Positions 33,473 to 41,920 of a DNA stretch of 64,000 nt are shown piece by piece. Location: assembly GCA_963838385.1 (NCBI GenBank), contig CAWIRE010000009.1, forward strand, positions 186,001 through 250,000. The letters are read 5' to 3'. The first letter of the stretch is position 1, and every line of letters begins with the position of its first letter. This DNA is from DAHUYF01 sp963838385 (GTDB lineage: Bacteria > Pseudomonadota > Alphaproteobacteria > ATCC43930 > CGMCC-115725). The notes under the pieces were generated by a model that was given only the letters and a program-made list of their open reading frames with translations, did not search any database and was not told the DNA's origin. Made by a program: the position numbers and the translations under genes.

Positions 33473-34375
33473 ATGGCCGACATCGCCGACACGCTGCTGT
33501 CGGGCCAGCTGCTGCTCGCGGCGCTGGTCACCGGCGCGCTCTACGCGCTGGTGGCGCTGGGCCTCAACCTGGTTTACGGCACGCTGCGGCTGCTCAACAT
33601 CGCGCATGGCGATTTCGTCATGCTCGGCGCCTATGTCGCCTTCTGGGGCTTCTCGCTGCTGGGGGTGTCGCCGCTGCTGGCGCTGCCGGCCGCGGCGCTG
33701 CTCATGGCGGGCTTCGGTGCGGCGCTCTATTTCGGCCTGCTGCGGCGCTTGCTGACCGTGCCGGCGCTGGCGCAGCGGCTCGAGGCCAACTCGCTGCTGT
33801 TGTTCTTCGGCCTCTCCGTGATCGTGCAGAACGTGGCGGCGCTCGCCTTTTCCGCCACGCCCCGGGGCTATCAGTATCTCGGCCAGGTCTATCGCTGGGG
33901 CAATGTCGCCATCACCGCCAACCGGCTCGCCGCCTTCGCCGTGGCCGTGGCGATCTGCGCCGCCGCACTCCTGCTGCTGCGGCGCTCGCTGACCGGGCTC
34001 GCCGTCAAGGCGCTGATCGAGCGGCGCGACGCGGCGCTCATCGTCGGCGTCGATATCGACCGGCTGCAGCTCGCCTGCCTCTGCGTCGGCTTCGCCGTGG
34101 CCGGCATCGCCGGCGCGCTGGTCAGCATGACCGAGGAGATCACGCCCTTCATGGGCTTTCCCTTCACCATCGCCGCCTTCGTCGTGATCATCCTCGGCGG
34201 CCTCGGCAACATCGCCGGCGGCATGCTCGCGGCGCTGCTGCTGGGGCTGCTGGAGACCTATGGCGTGGCGCTCGCCGGCTCCTCGATGCGCTCGATCCTG
34301 GTCTATGGCGCCTTCGTCGCCGTGCTGCTGCTGCGCCCGGAAGGCTTGCTGGCGAGGGGGCGGGTGTTCCGCTGA
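33473..34375 (+). CDS. livH: LIV-type ABC transporter permease (LivH family)
   Basis: The 300-residue inner-membrane protein has about eight helices. Family landmarks are LVYGTLRLLNIAHGDFVMLGAYV near residue 25-50 and FPFTIAAFVVIILGGLGNIAGGM near the C-terminus. It starts at ATG 33473, and its stop overlaps the livM start as TGATG. The partner genes follow in standard H-M-G-F order. The substrate is unknown; catabolic context suggests an aromatic or N-heterocyclic acid rather than leucine. Confidence 0.92.
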   Translation: MADIADTLLSGQLLLAALVTGALYALVALGLNLVYGTLRLLNIAHGDFVMLGAYVAFWGFSLLGVSPLLALPAAALLMAGFGAALYFGLLRRLLTVPALAQRLEANSLLLFFGLSVIVQNVAALAFSATPRGYQYLGQVYRWGNVAITANRLAAFAVAVAICAAALLLLRRSLTGLAVKALIERRDAALIVGVDIDRLQLACLCVGFAVAGIAGALVSMTEEITPFMGFPFTIAAFVVIILGGLGNIAGGMLAALLLGLLETYGVALAGSSMRSILVYGAFVAVLLLRPEGLLARGRVFR

Positions 34376-35274
34376 TGCGCCGCGCCGGGCTTTTCTATAT
34401 CGCCTTCCTCGCCGCCGGCTTGGCGCTGCCCTTCGTCGGCGGCGTCTATGCGGTGAGCGTCGGCCTGACGCTCGCCATGTGGATCGCCTTGACGCAAAGC
34501 TGGGCGCTGCTCTCCGGGCTGGCCGGCTACGTCTCGCTCGGTCATGTCGTGTTCTACGGCATCGGCGCCTATGTCGTGGCGCTGAGCTGGGGCGTGCTGC
34601 CGCTGTGGCTGTCGCTGCCGCTGGCCGGCGCGATGGCCGGGCTCTTCGCCGTGCTGGTGGGACTGCCGGTGCTGCGCGTGCGCGGCCCCTATTTCGTGAT
34701 CCTCACCTTCGGCCTGGCGGAGCTGTGCAAATATGTCGTGGTGGCGGTGGAATCCGGCCTCGGCACCTTCAGCCGCCTGCTGTTCGGCGCGCCCTCGGGC
34801 GTGACGCTCTACTGGCTGATGCTGGCGCTGGCGGCGGTCGCGACGCTGGCGACCCTGCTGCTGCGCCGCAGCCGGATCGGCGAAGGCCTGCGCGCGCTGC
34901 GCGAGAACGAGGAGGCGGCGGCGACGCTGGGCGTGCCGGTGGTGCGCTACAAGCTGCTGGCTTATGCCCTTTCGGCCGTCATCCCCGGCGTGGTCGGCGC
35001 CGTCATGACGCTGCGCACCACCTATTTCGAGCCGGAGGGCGCCTTCGATCCCACCATCTCCTTCACCATCGTGACCATGGCGGTGATCGGCGGCAGCGAC
35101 GACGCGCTGGGCCCGCTGCTGGGCTCGGCGCTGCTGCTCGCCTTGTCGGAGCTGCTCTGGGCGCAGGCGCCGCAGCTCTACATGATCGTGCTGGGATTGC
35201 TGCTGATCGTGTTCGTGCTGCTGGCGCCCGACGGCATCGGCGGCTGGCTGCGCCCGAAACCGGCGCGGCCATGA
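34375..35274 (+). CDS. livM: LIV-type ABC transporter permease (LivM family)
   Basis: The 299-residue product has multiple helices and the LivM signature region LVGLPVLRVRGPYFVILTFGLAEL. The C-terminal GVVGAVMTLRTTYFEPEGAFDPTISF and MAVIGGSDDALGPLLGSALL follow. It overlaps livH by one base (TGATG) and the ATPase gene by four (ATGA). It should pair with LivH to form the membrane channel. Confidence 0.92.
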   Translation: MRRAGLFYIAFLAAGLALPFVGGVYAVSVGLTLAMWIALTQSWALLSGLAGYVSLGHVVFYGIGAYVVALSWGVLPLWLSLPLAGAMAGLFAVLVGLPVLRVRGPYFVILTFGLAELCKYVVVAVESGLGTFSRLLFGAPSGVTLYWLMLALAAVATLATLLLRRSRIGEGLRALRENEEAAATLGVPVVRYKLLAYALSAVIPGVVGAVMTLRTTYFEPEGAFDPTISFTIVTMAVIGGSDDALGPLLGSALLLALSELLWAQAPQLYMIVLGLLLIVFVLLAPDGIGGWLRPKPARP

Positions 35275-35999
35275 CCGCGATGCTCGAGCTGATCGGCCTC
35301 GGCAAGCGCTTCGGCGGCGTCACCGCGCTCGCCGACCTCGATCTCGCGGTGACGCCCGGCGAGGTGCTCGGCATCATGGGCGCCAACGGCGCCGGCAAGA
35401 CCACGCTGTTCGGCCTCATCGCCGGCCATGTCCGCCCCAGCGCCGGCGACATCCGGCTGGACGGGCGCTCGCTGCTCGGGTTGTCGCCGGACCGCATCTG
35501 CCGGCGCGGCATCGGCCGCACCTTCCAGATCGTGCGCCCCTTCGGCGGCCTCACCGTGCTCGAGAACGTGATGGTGGCGGCGCGCTTCGGCACCGCCTGG
35601 CTCGACCGCGCCGCGGCCGAGGCCAAGGCGGTCGAGGTCCTGGCCGCGGTCGGGCTCGGCGAGCGCCGCGACAGCCTCGCTTCCGCGCTCACCTTGTCCG
35701 GGCAGAAGCGGCTCGAGGTCGCGCGCGCGGTGGCCACCGGCGCCCGCATCCTGCTGCTCGACGAGGTGATGGCCGGGCTGACGCCGGCGGAAGTCGACGA
35801 CATGCTGGAGATCCTGCGCCAGCTGCACCGGCGGCACGAGCTCACGATCCTGATCATCGAGCATGTCATGCAGGCGCTGATGCGCGTCTCCGACCGCATC
35901 CTGGTGCTGCATCTGGGCCGCACCGTGGCGCTCGGCCCCCCCGCGGCGATCGCGCGCGATCCCGACGTGCTCGCCTGCTATCTCGGCGAGGGTCCGTGA
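35271..35999 (+). CDS. livG: LIV-type ABC transporter ATP-binding protein (LivG family)
   Basis: The 242-residue ATPase shows Walker A GANGAGKTTLF, the signature-like LTLSGQKRLEVARAVATG and Walker B RILLLDEVMAGL, followed by IIEHVMQALM with the H-loop His. The signature LSGQK departs from the common LSGGQ but keeps the Ser-Gly core; LivG proteins vary here. It starts at ATG 35271, four bases before the livM stop, and its own stop overlaps the GTG start of livF. Confidence 0.92.
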   Translation: MTAMLELIGLGKRFGGVTALADLDLAVTPGEVLGIMGANGAGKTTLFGLIAGHVRPSAGDIRLDGRSLLGLSPDRICRRGIGRTFQIVRPFGGLTVLENVMVAARFGTAWLDRAAAEAKAVEVLAAVGLGERRDSLASALTLSGQKRLEVARAVATGARILLLDEVMAGLTPAEVDDMLEILRQLHRRHELTILIIEHVMQALMRVSDRILVLHLGRTVALGPPAAIARDPDVLACYLGEGP

Positions 36000-36712
36000 G
36001 CGCGCCGCTGCTGGCGGTGGACGGGCTCTTCGCCGGCTATGGCGCGGTCGAGGTGCTGCACGGCGTCTCGCTCGCGGTGGCGGCGGGCTCGGTGACGGCG
36101 CTGATCGGCGGCAACGGCGCCGGCAAGACGACGCTGATGCGCGCCCTGGCCGGAGCGCTGTCGCCCGCGCGCGGCACGATCGCCTTCGACGGAAATTCGC
36201 TGGCGCGCCTCGCCGCCTGCCGCCGCGTCGCCTCCGGGCTGGTGCTGGTGCCCGAGGGCCGGCTGATCTTCCCGCAGATGACGGTGGAGGAGAATCTCCG
36301 CATCGGCGGCATCGCGGTGGCGAAGCGGGGCGGGACGGCCGCGCGCATGGCGGCGATCTACGAGCTCTTCCCGCTGCTGGCCGAGCGCCGGCGCCAGCTC
36401 GGCGGCACGCTCTCCGGCGGCGAGCAGCAGATGCTGGCGATCGGCCGCGGGTTGATGGCGGCGCCGCGGCTGCTGCTGCTCGACGAGCCGACGCTGGGCC
36501 TGGCGCCGCTGATGGTGCGCGAGATCTTCGCCACCATCGCGCGGCTGCGCGAGGCCGGCACCACCATCCTGCTCGCCGAGCAGGACGTGCCGCGCACCCT
36601 CGCCATCGCCGACCGCGCCTATGTCATCGAGAACGGCCGCGTCGCCTTCAGCGGCTCCGGCCGCGATCTCCTCCGCGACGATCGCGTGCGCAGCAGCTAT
36701 CTCGGCCTCTGA
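35996..36712 (+). CDS. livF: LIV-type ABC transporter ATP-binding protein (LivF family)
   Basis: The 238-residue ATPase has Walker A GGNGAGKTTLMRALAG, signature LSGGEQQMLAIGRGLM, Walker B LLLLDEPTLGLAPLM and LLAEQDVPRTLAIADR with the LivF-type Gln switch region. It begins at GTG 35996 overlapping the livG stop. It completes the LivHMGF set. Five bases after its stop comes the convergent MFS gene, so the transporter operon ends here. Confidence 0.92.
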   Translation: MSAPLLAVDGLFAGYGAVEVLHGVSLAVAAGSVTALIGGNGAGKTTLMRALAGALSPARGTIAFDGNSLARLAACRRVASGLVLVPEGRLIFPQMTVEENLRIGGIAVAKRGGTAARMAAIYELFPLLAERRRQLGGTLSGGEQQMLAIGRGLMAAPRLLLLDEPTLGLAPLMVREIFATIARLREAGTTILLAEQDVPRTLAIADRAYVIENGRVAFSGSGRDLLRDDRVRSSYLGL

Positions 36713-36717
36713 GCCTG

Positions 36718-38088
36718 CTACCCGCCGACGGCGCCGAGGGCGGCCGGCGACGACGCGGTGGCCTTGTCGTGCTCCTCGGATATGTCGCGGTTGGTGTAAT
36801 CGGGCATCAGCGCGGTGGCGACGATGCTGACGACGGCGCAGACGAGGATGTAGACCGCGATCGCATAGGCCGAGCCGAAGGCCGCGAACAGCGCGGTGGC
36901 GATCAGCGGCGCCGGCCCGCCGGCGGTGATGGAGGCGAGCTGATAGCCGATCGAGCTGCCGCTGTAGCGCAGCCGCGGGGTGAAGCATTCCGCGATCAAC
37001 GCCGCCTGGGGCCCGTACATCATGTCGTGCGGGACGAAGGACAGCACGATGCCGAAGAAGATCCAGGCGGGTACCATCGTGTTCAGCATCGCGAAGTAGA
37101 TGAAGCCGAAGATCCCGGTCGCGATCGAGCCGATGATATACATCCGCTTGCGCCCGATGCGGTCCGACAGATGTCCGAAGAGCGGGATGCTGCCGAAGGA
37201 GATGATGCCGGCGGTGATCAGCGCGGCGAGCAGGAAATTGCGCGGCTGATGGAGGACCTGCGTGCCATAGGCGAAGACGAAGGCGAGGTAGATATAGACC
37301 GGCGCCTGCTCCCCCGTCCGCGCGAGCGCCGCCAGGATGATCGACTTCGGCTGGCGCCGGATCACTTCGATGACCGGGACGCGCTCGATCCGCTTTTCCG
37401 CGACCAGCCGCCGGAAGGCCGGGGTTTCGAGGATGCCGAGGCGGATGTAGAGCCCGATGCCGACCATGACGATGCTGAGCATGAACGGAATGCGCCAGCC
37501 CCAGACCAGGAACTGGTCGCCGGAAATCGCGCTGAACACCAGCACCGCCACATTCGCCAGCAGCAGCCCGGCCGGGCCGCCGAACTGCGGCCATGACGTG
37601 ATGAAGCCGCGATGGGCGTTGGTGCGCGCCCATTCCATCGACAGCAGCACCGAGCCGCCCCATTCGCCGCCGACGCCGACGCCCTGGATGAAGCGGATGA
37701 CGGTCAGGATGACCGCGCCCCAGATGCCGATCTGGTCATAGGTGGGCACGAATCCCACCGCGAAGGTGGCAAGCCCGGTGATGAGCAGCGTCGCGATCAG
37801 CGATGCCTTGCGGCCGAGGCGGTCGCCGAAATGGCCGAAGATTGCCGCGCCGATCGGGCGGGCGATGAAGCCCACCGTGTAGATGGCGAACGCCTCGAGC
37901 ACGCCGACCAGCGGATCGGATTTGGGAAAGAAGAGCTTGCCGAAGACCAGCCCGGTGACGGTGCTGTAGAGCAGGAAATCGTACCATTCGATGGTCGTGC
38001 CCACCGTGCTGGCGATGACGGCACGACGCAGCTGCACACGATGGTCGCGTTCCGACAAGGGGCCGGACGCGAGCTCGGTCGTCGTCAT
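36718..38088 (-). CDS. MFS transporter, metabolite:proton symporter (MHS) family
   Basis: The 456-residue product has twelve predicted helices. The MFS loop motif GHFGDRLGRKASLI lies between helices 2 and 3 and a second, LFGHLSDRIGRKRMY, in the C-terminal half. FIQGVGVGGEWGGSVLLSMEWA is typical of the MHS (proline/betaine/alpha-ketoglutarate) group. It is convergent with livF and separated from the next gene by a 231-bp region. A substrate such as an organic acid is likely from the family. Confidence 0.88.
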   Translation of the reverse strand: MTTTELASGPLSERDHRVQLRRAVIASTVGTTIEWYDFLLYSTVTGLVFGKLFFPKSDPLVGVLEAFAIYTVGFIARPIGAAIFGHFGDRLGRKASLIATLLITGLATFAVGFVPTYDQIGIWGAVILTVIRFIQGVGVGGEWGGSVLLSMEWARTNAHRGFITSWPQFGGPAGLLLANVAVLVFSAISGDQFLVWGWRIPFMLSIVMVGIGLYIRLGILETPAFRRLVAEKRIERVPVIEVIRRQPKSIILAALARTGEQAPVYIYLAFVFAYGTQVLHQPRNFLLAALITAGIISFGSIPLFGHLSDRIGRKRMYIIGSIATGIFGFIYFAMLNTMVPAWIFFGIVLSFVPHDMMYGPQAALIAECFTPRLRYSGSSIGYQLASITAGGPAPLIATALFAAFGSAYAIAVYILVCAVVSIVATALMPDYTNRDISEEHDKATASSPAALGAVGG

Positions 38089-38319
38089 GGCTTCCTCCCT
38101 CCCGCTCCGGGCGGGTCTGTTATGGCGTGCGGCAATTCTCCATTTTCTTGAGGTGCTGGGGTTCTCGCGATAGTCAGAATAGTACAGGCGGCGGCTGCCC
38201 GCACTTGCTTAATTCGGGTCAAGGGTGCGGGAGCCGAGCGCGGTGCCGGCCTCAAAGAGGATTTTCGCGGCAGGAATTGCGCGATTGCCCTGTGCGCCGA
38301 TGGCGCCTACATCCCTGTC
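38089..38319. other. Intergenic region between MFS transporter and methyltransferase
   Basis: These 231 bp hold the divergent promoters of the two genes. The part near 38115-38180 is less GC-rich than its surroundings (ATTCTCCATTTTCTTGAGG). No gene, repeat or operator was recognised. Confidence 0.5.
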
Positions 38320-39090
38320 ATGGCTCCGCGCGAACGCCGCTTCCGCTCCACCGTGCCGCATTACCTCGCCGGCCGGCTGCGCTATCCGCCGCGGCTCATC
38401 GCCGCCGTGGCATCGGCGCTGGGGCTGGAGGGCAGGGGGCGCGTGCTCGATCTCGGCTGCGGCCCGGGCTTTCTCGCCATCGCTTTCGCGCGCCATGGTG
38501 CCGAGGTGGTGGCGATGGATCCCGAGCCCGACATGCTGGCGGCGGCGCGCGATGCTGCCAGCGGTGAGCCCGGAAAGATCAGCTTCGTCCTCGCCGGGTC
38601 GGAGCAGCTCGGGCCGCAGCTCGGCCGCTTCGATCTCGTCACCATGGGCCGCTCCTTCCACTGGATGGACCGCGAGCGCACGCTGGTGGCGCTCGATGCG
38701 CTGGTCGAGCCCGCGGGCGGCGTGTCCCTCTTCGCGGACAGCCACCCGGACGTGCCCGAGAATGCCTGGCATGCGGCTTGGCGGGCGACGCGTGATCGCT
38801 TCGCCGAGCGCGACCCGCGCCTCGACCACCGCGACCATGAGAGCGTGCTGTGCCGCTCGCCCTTCTCCCGCATCCGCCGGCTCACCGAGCGCTACCGCCG
38901 GCAGGTGGGCATCGACGAGCTGGTGGCCCGCGCGCTGTCCACCTCGACCACCTCGCCCGACGTGCTGGGCCCGGCCCGCGCGGCGTTCGAAGCCGAGATC
39001 CGCGCCGCGCTCGCGCCCTACGCCGTCGACGGCGCCGTCCCGGAGCTGGTCGAGGCCGAGGCCCTGCTCGCCACGCGGCCGGTGCTCTGA
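38320..39090 (+). CDS. Class I SAM-dependent methyltransferase
   Basis: The 256-residue product has the Rossmann motif I GRVLDLGCGPGFLAIAFARHG (about 32-52), the acidic motif II VVAMDPEPDMLAAARD, and DLVTMGRSFHWMDRERTL as motif post-II. These place it among the type 11/25 small-molecule methyltransferases. It is monocistronic, followed by a family B repeat pair. The substrate is unknown. Confidence 0.85.
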   Translation: MAPRERRFRSTVPHYLAGRLRYPPRLIAAVASALGLEGRGRVLDLGCGPGFLAIAFARHGAEVVAMDPEPDMLAAARDAASGEPGKISFVLAGSEQLGPQLGRFDLVTMGRSFHWMDRERTLVALDALVEPAGGVSLFADSHPDVPENAWHAAWRATRDRFAERDPRLDHRDHESVLCRSPFSRIRRLTERYRRQVGIDELVARALSTSTTSPDVLGPARAAFEAEIRAALAPYAVDGAVPELVEAEALLATRPVL

Positions 39091-39108
39091 ACGCCACGCG
39101 CCGTTCAA

Positions 39109-39224
39109 GTCCTTCTCCGCCCTTCAGGGCGGAGAAGGACTTAGGATGAGGTGGGTGAACGGTTGTACGCCGCGCGGCACCCCCACCTCACCCTAACCCT
39201 CTCCGTCCCCAGGGGCGGAGAGGG
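39109..39224. repeat. Family B repeat pair (two inverted palindromes with tails)
   Basis: The first unit is a perfect 15-bp hairpin GTCCTTCTCCGCCCT-TC-AGGGCGGAGAAGGAC (39109-39140) followed by the tail GGATGAGGTGGGTG. After a 20-bp spacer comes the inverted partner: tail CACCCCCACCTCACCC (39178-39193) and hairpin CCCTCTCCGTCCCC / GGGGCGGAGAGGG (39197-39224, one mismatch). Tails face inward and hairpins outward. This is the empty form of the arrangement that encloses the DUF559 gene at 45402-45806. Confidence 0.85.
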
Positions 39225-39312
39225 GATGACTTTGGCGTCGGTCGAAGGGTAATGGCGGCAGATGATGGCGCACGCTACCATCGATCTCCCTTACCGATAG
39301 CGGAGCCGGTCC

Positions 39313-39423
39313 ATGGACGCGGCGGATCTTCGCATCTTCGAGGCGGTGGCGCAACTCGGCAGCATGAACCGGGCGGCGGCTTATCTCTTGCGATCATCGA
39401 GCTGTCGCGGAGGCGAGCCATGA
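39313..39423 (+). pseudogene. LysR-family regulator, N-terminal relic
   Basis: The 36 codons from ATG 39313 read MDAADLRIFEAVAQLGSMNR then AAAYLL before diverging and stopping. The first 26 residues match the beginning of the LysR helix-turn-helix (LRxFEAVAxxGSMxRAA), where a full gene would continue with the second recognition helix. The rest of a LysR protein is absent. The stop TGA overlaps the ATG of the nitronate monooxygenase gene, so a deletion probably joined the relic to the next gene. Confidence 0.7.
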
Positions 39424-40499
39424 CGCACCGGAGCAGGATCCTCGACCGCTGCAGCGCCTTCTGCAGCCGCTTCGGGCTGCAGCTGCCGATCCTTCTGGCG
39501 CCGATGGCGGGGGCGTGTCCGCCCGCACTCTCGATCGCCGTCGCCAATGCCGGCGGGCTCGGCGCCTGCGGCGCGCTGCTCATGGCGCCGGCGGAGATCG
39601 CCGCCTGGGCGGCCGAGTTTCGCGGCGGCAGCAATGGCGGCTTCCAGTTCAATCTCTGGATCCCCGACCCGCCGCCGCGGCGCGATCCGGCGCAGGAGGA
39701 GCGCCTGCGCGGCTTTCTCGCCAGCTGGGGACCGGCGGTGCCGCCCGAGGCCGGCGATGTCGCGCCCGCCGACTTCGCCCGGCAATGCGAGGCGCTGCTC
39801 GAGGCCGGGCCGCGCATCGCCTCCTCCATCATGGGGCTCTATCCGCCCGATTTCGTGGCGCGGCTCAAAGCGCGCGGCATCGCCTGGTTCGCCACCGTCA
39901 CCACCGTGGCGGAGGCACGCGCGGCCGAGGCGGCCGGCGCCAACGTCATCATCGCCCAGGGCATGGAGGCGGGTGGGCATCGCGGCGCCTTCGACGCCGA
40001 TCTCGCCGAGCGTCAGCAGGTCGGGCTCTTTGCCTTGCTGCCGGCGGTGGTCGATGCCGTGCGCGTGCCGGTGGTGGCCACCGGCGGCATCGCCGATGGG
40101 CGTGGCGTCGCGGCCGCCTTGCTGCTGGGCGCCAGCGCCGTGCAGATCGGCACCGGCCTGCTGCGCACGCCCGAGGCGAAGCTCCACGCCGCCTGGGCCG
40201 AGGCGCTCGGCCGTACCGCGCCCGAGCAGACCCTGGTGAGCCGCGCCTTCAGCGGCCGCGCCGGCCGCAGCATCGCCACCGACTACGCGCGCGCTGCCGC
40301 TGCCGCCGACGCGCCGCCGCCGGCGCCCTACCCGGTGCAGCGCGGCCTCACCGCCGCCATGCGCGGCGCGGCGCAGCGCGAGGGCGACCTGCACCGCATG
40401 CAGGTCTGGGCCGGCCAGTCCGCGTCGCTGGCCCGCGCCGAGCCGGCAGCCGCGCTGGTGCAGCGCATCTGGAGCGACGCGCAGGACCTGCTGGGGTAG
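39420..40499 (+). CDS. Nitronate monooxygenase / 2-nitropropane dioxygenase family
   Basis: The 359-residue TIM-barrel flavoprotein starts at ATG 39420. It shows LQLPILLAPMAGACPPALS at the N-terminus, the catalytic-His motif GMEAGGHRGAF and the FMN phosphate site PVVATGGIADGRGVAAALLLGASAVQIGTGLL. These enzymes oxidise nitronates or act as FMN-dependent reductases. A LysR relic lies directly upstream, its stop overlapping this start. A family A repeat follows the gene. Confidence 0.88.
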   Translation: MTHRSRILDRCSAFCSRFGLQLPILLAPMAGACPPALSIAVANAGGLGACGALLMAPAEIAAWAAEFRGGSNGGFQFNLWIPDPPPRRDPAQEERLRGFLASWGPAVPPEAGDVAPADFARQCEALLEAGPRIASSIMGLYPPDFVARLKARGIAWFATVTTVAEARAAEAAGANVIIAQGMEAGGHRGAFDADLAERQQVGLFALLPAVVDAVRVPVVATGGIADGRGVAAALLLGASAVQIGTGLLRTPEAKLHAAWAEALGRTAPEQTLVSRAFSGRAGRSIATDYARAAAAADAPPPAPYPVQRGLTAAMRGAAQREGDLHRMQVWAGQSASLARAEPAAALVQRIWSDAQDLLG

Positions 40500-40522
40500 G
40501 CGTCGTTATCGCTCCGCTCACT

Positions 40523-40612
40523 CGTCATGGCCGGGCCGGCCGAAGGCCGAGTCCCGGCCATCCACGTCTTGCACCGAGCGCGCTGCACGACGTGGATGGC
40601 CGTGACAAGCAC
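40523..40612. repeat. Family A repeat copy 3, left part (split by the IS)
   Basis: This reads CGTCATGGCCGGGCCGGCC..., CCCGGCCATCCACGTCTTGC, then GCACGACGTGGATGGCC and the 11-bp spacer GTGACAAGCAC (40602-40612). The missing right arm GGCCATGACG is found after the IS at 41896-41905. Restored, the spacer is bracketed GGCCGTG-ACAAG-CACGGCC, a perfect palindrome. Confidence 0.85.
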
Positions 40613-41884
40613 ACGGCTGTCCGGTTGGGTTTTTGTGGACGAAGCGCATGGCGTTGATTCTACTCGGTCCTGGACGTCGGCAAACGTTCCGGGACACGAG
40701 ATGAGGATCGACGCCATGCGGCATCAGAATAGCGTACTTCATAGTGTTCTTAAGCACGTTCCGTGGCCTGTGTTCGATCGGATGGTGGAAGCCCATGGGG
40801 CTGATGCGGGCGTCCGCCGGCTGACGACGAAGAGCCAGTTCGTGGCGCTGCTGCACGGGCAGCTTTCGGGCGCCATAAGCCTGCGCGAGATCGTGGACGG
40901 CTTGGAGAGCCACGCGGACCGGCTCTACCATCTGGGTGTTGAGCCACCGCGGCGCTCGACACTGAGCGATGCCAATGCGGTGCGGCCGGCGGCGATGTTC
41001 GCCGAGCTTCTGGCGATGATGATGGCGCAGGCCCATCGTGGGCTGCGCCGCAAGCTTGCCGAAACCACCTATCTCATCGACGCCACAGGTGTGCGTCTGA
41101 CCGGATACAGCGCCGACTGGGCGCGGTTCTCGGCCGGGGTCTGCGGTGCCAAGGTGCACGTCATCTACGATGCCGACGCCGATCGGCCGATCTACGCCGC
41201 GGTCAGCGCGGCGAACGTCACCGACATCAGCGTTGCGCAACAGATGCCGATCGACGCCGGAGCCACCTATGTCTTCGACCTCGGTTACTACGACTATGGC
41301 TGGTGGGCGAAACTCGACGCGGCGCAATGCCGGATCGTGACCCGCTTCAAGGCCAACACCCCGCTCGAACTCATCGAGGAGCTGCCTCTGCCCCAAGACA
41401 GCACGATCCTCAGCGATCGCATCGGCTTCCTCCCCGCGCGCCAGTGCAACAACCGGCGCAACCCCATGCAACACGCCGTGCGCGAGGTCCGGGTCATGAC
41501 CGAGGCGGGCAAGATCTTGCGCCTGCTGAGCAATGACCTCGACGCAACCGCCCAGGAAATCGCCGATCTTTACCAGCGCCGCTGGGCGATCGAACTGTTC
41601 TTCCGCTGGGTCAAGCAGGTCCTGAAGATCAACCACTTCCTCGGCACCTCCGAAAACGCCGTGCGTATCCAGATCGCGGTGGCGCTGATCGCCTTCCTGC
41701 TGCTTCGCCTCGCTCAGGCGACGCAAACCGCCATTCGAAGCCCTCTCGCCTTCGCCAGACTGGTTCGCGCCAACCTGATGCACCGCAGGCCCATCGATCG
41801 ACTGTTGCAGCTCGATCCACCCCCGCAGATCAACGCCGCTCAAATGACCCTCCAGTGGAACTGAAACCCGAACCGGACAGCTGT
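40613..41884 (+). mobile_element. Complete IS4-family insertion sequence (copy 2), 1272 bp
   Basis: The left end ACGGCTGTCCGGTTGGGTTT and the reverse complement of the right end, ACAGCTGTCCGGTTCGGGTT, are imperfect inverted repeats. The element is flanked by an 11-bp direct repeat, GTGACAAGCAC at 40602-40612 and 41885-41895. An 11-bp duplication fits the IS4 family (10-13 bp). One transposase gene is inside. The target is the spacer of a family A palindrome. Intact ends and duplication indicate a recent, probably active insertion. Confidence 0.93.
40716..41864 (+). CDS. IS4-family transposase (DUF4372 + DDE domain)
   Basis: The 382-residue product starts MRHQNSVLHSVLKHVPW, the usual start of the DUF4372 N-terminal domain; GAGGA lies eight bases upstream of ATG 40716. 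The DDE catalytic residues are visible: the first Asp in LIDATG, the second in YVFDLGYYDYGWW, and the Glu in the IS4 Y-(2)-R-(3)-E-(6)-K signature YQRRWAIELFFRWVK. It is full length and has no frameshift, so it could be functional. Confidence 0.95.
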   Translation: MRHQNSVLHSVLKHVPWPVFDRMVEAHGADAGVRRLTTKSQFVALLHGQLSGAISLREIVDGLESHADRLYHLGVEPPRRSTLSDANAVRPAAMFAELLAMMMAQAHRGLRRKLAETTYLIDATGVRLTGYSADWARFSAGVCGAKVHVIYDADADRPIYAAVSAANVTDISVAQQMPIDAGATYVFDLGYYDYGWWAKLDAAQCRIVTRFKANTPLELIEELPLPQDSTILSDRIGFLPARQCNNRRNPMQHAVREVRVMTEAGKILRLLSNDLDATAQEIADLYQRRWAIELFFRWVKQVLKINHFLGTSENAVRIQIAVALIAFLLLRLAQATQTAIRSPLAFARLVRANLMHRRPIDRLLQLDPPPQINAAQMTLQWN

Positions 41885-41895
41885 GTGACAAGCAC

Positions 41896-41905
41896 GGCCA
41901 TGACG
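41896..41905. repeat. Family A repeat copy 3, right arm
   Basis: GGCCATGACG directly follows the right-hand target duplication of the IS and completes the palindrome that begins at 40523. It is too short to call alone; the joined sequence makes the case. Confidence 0.7.
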
Positions 41906-41920
41906 CCATGGGAAGCTGAA

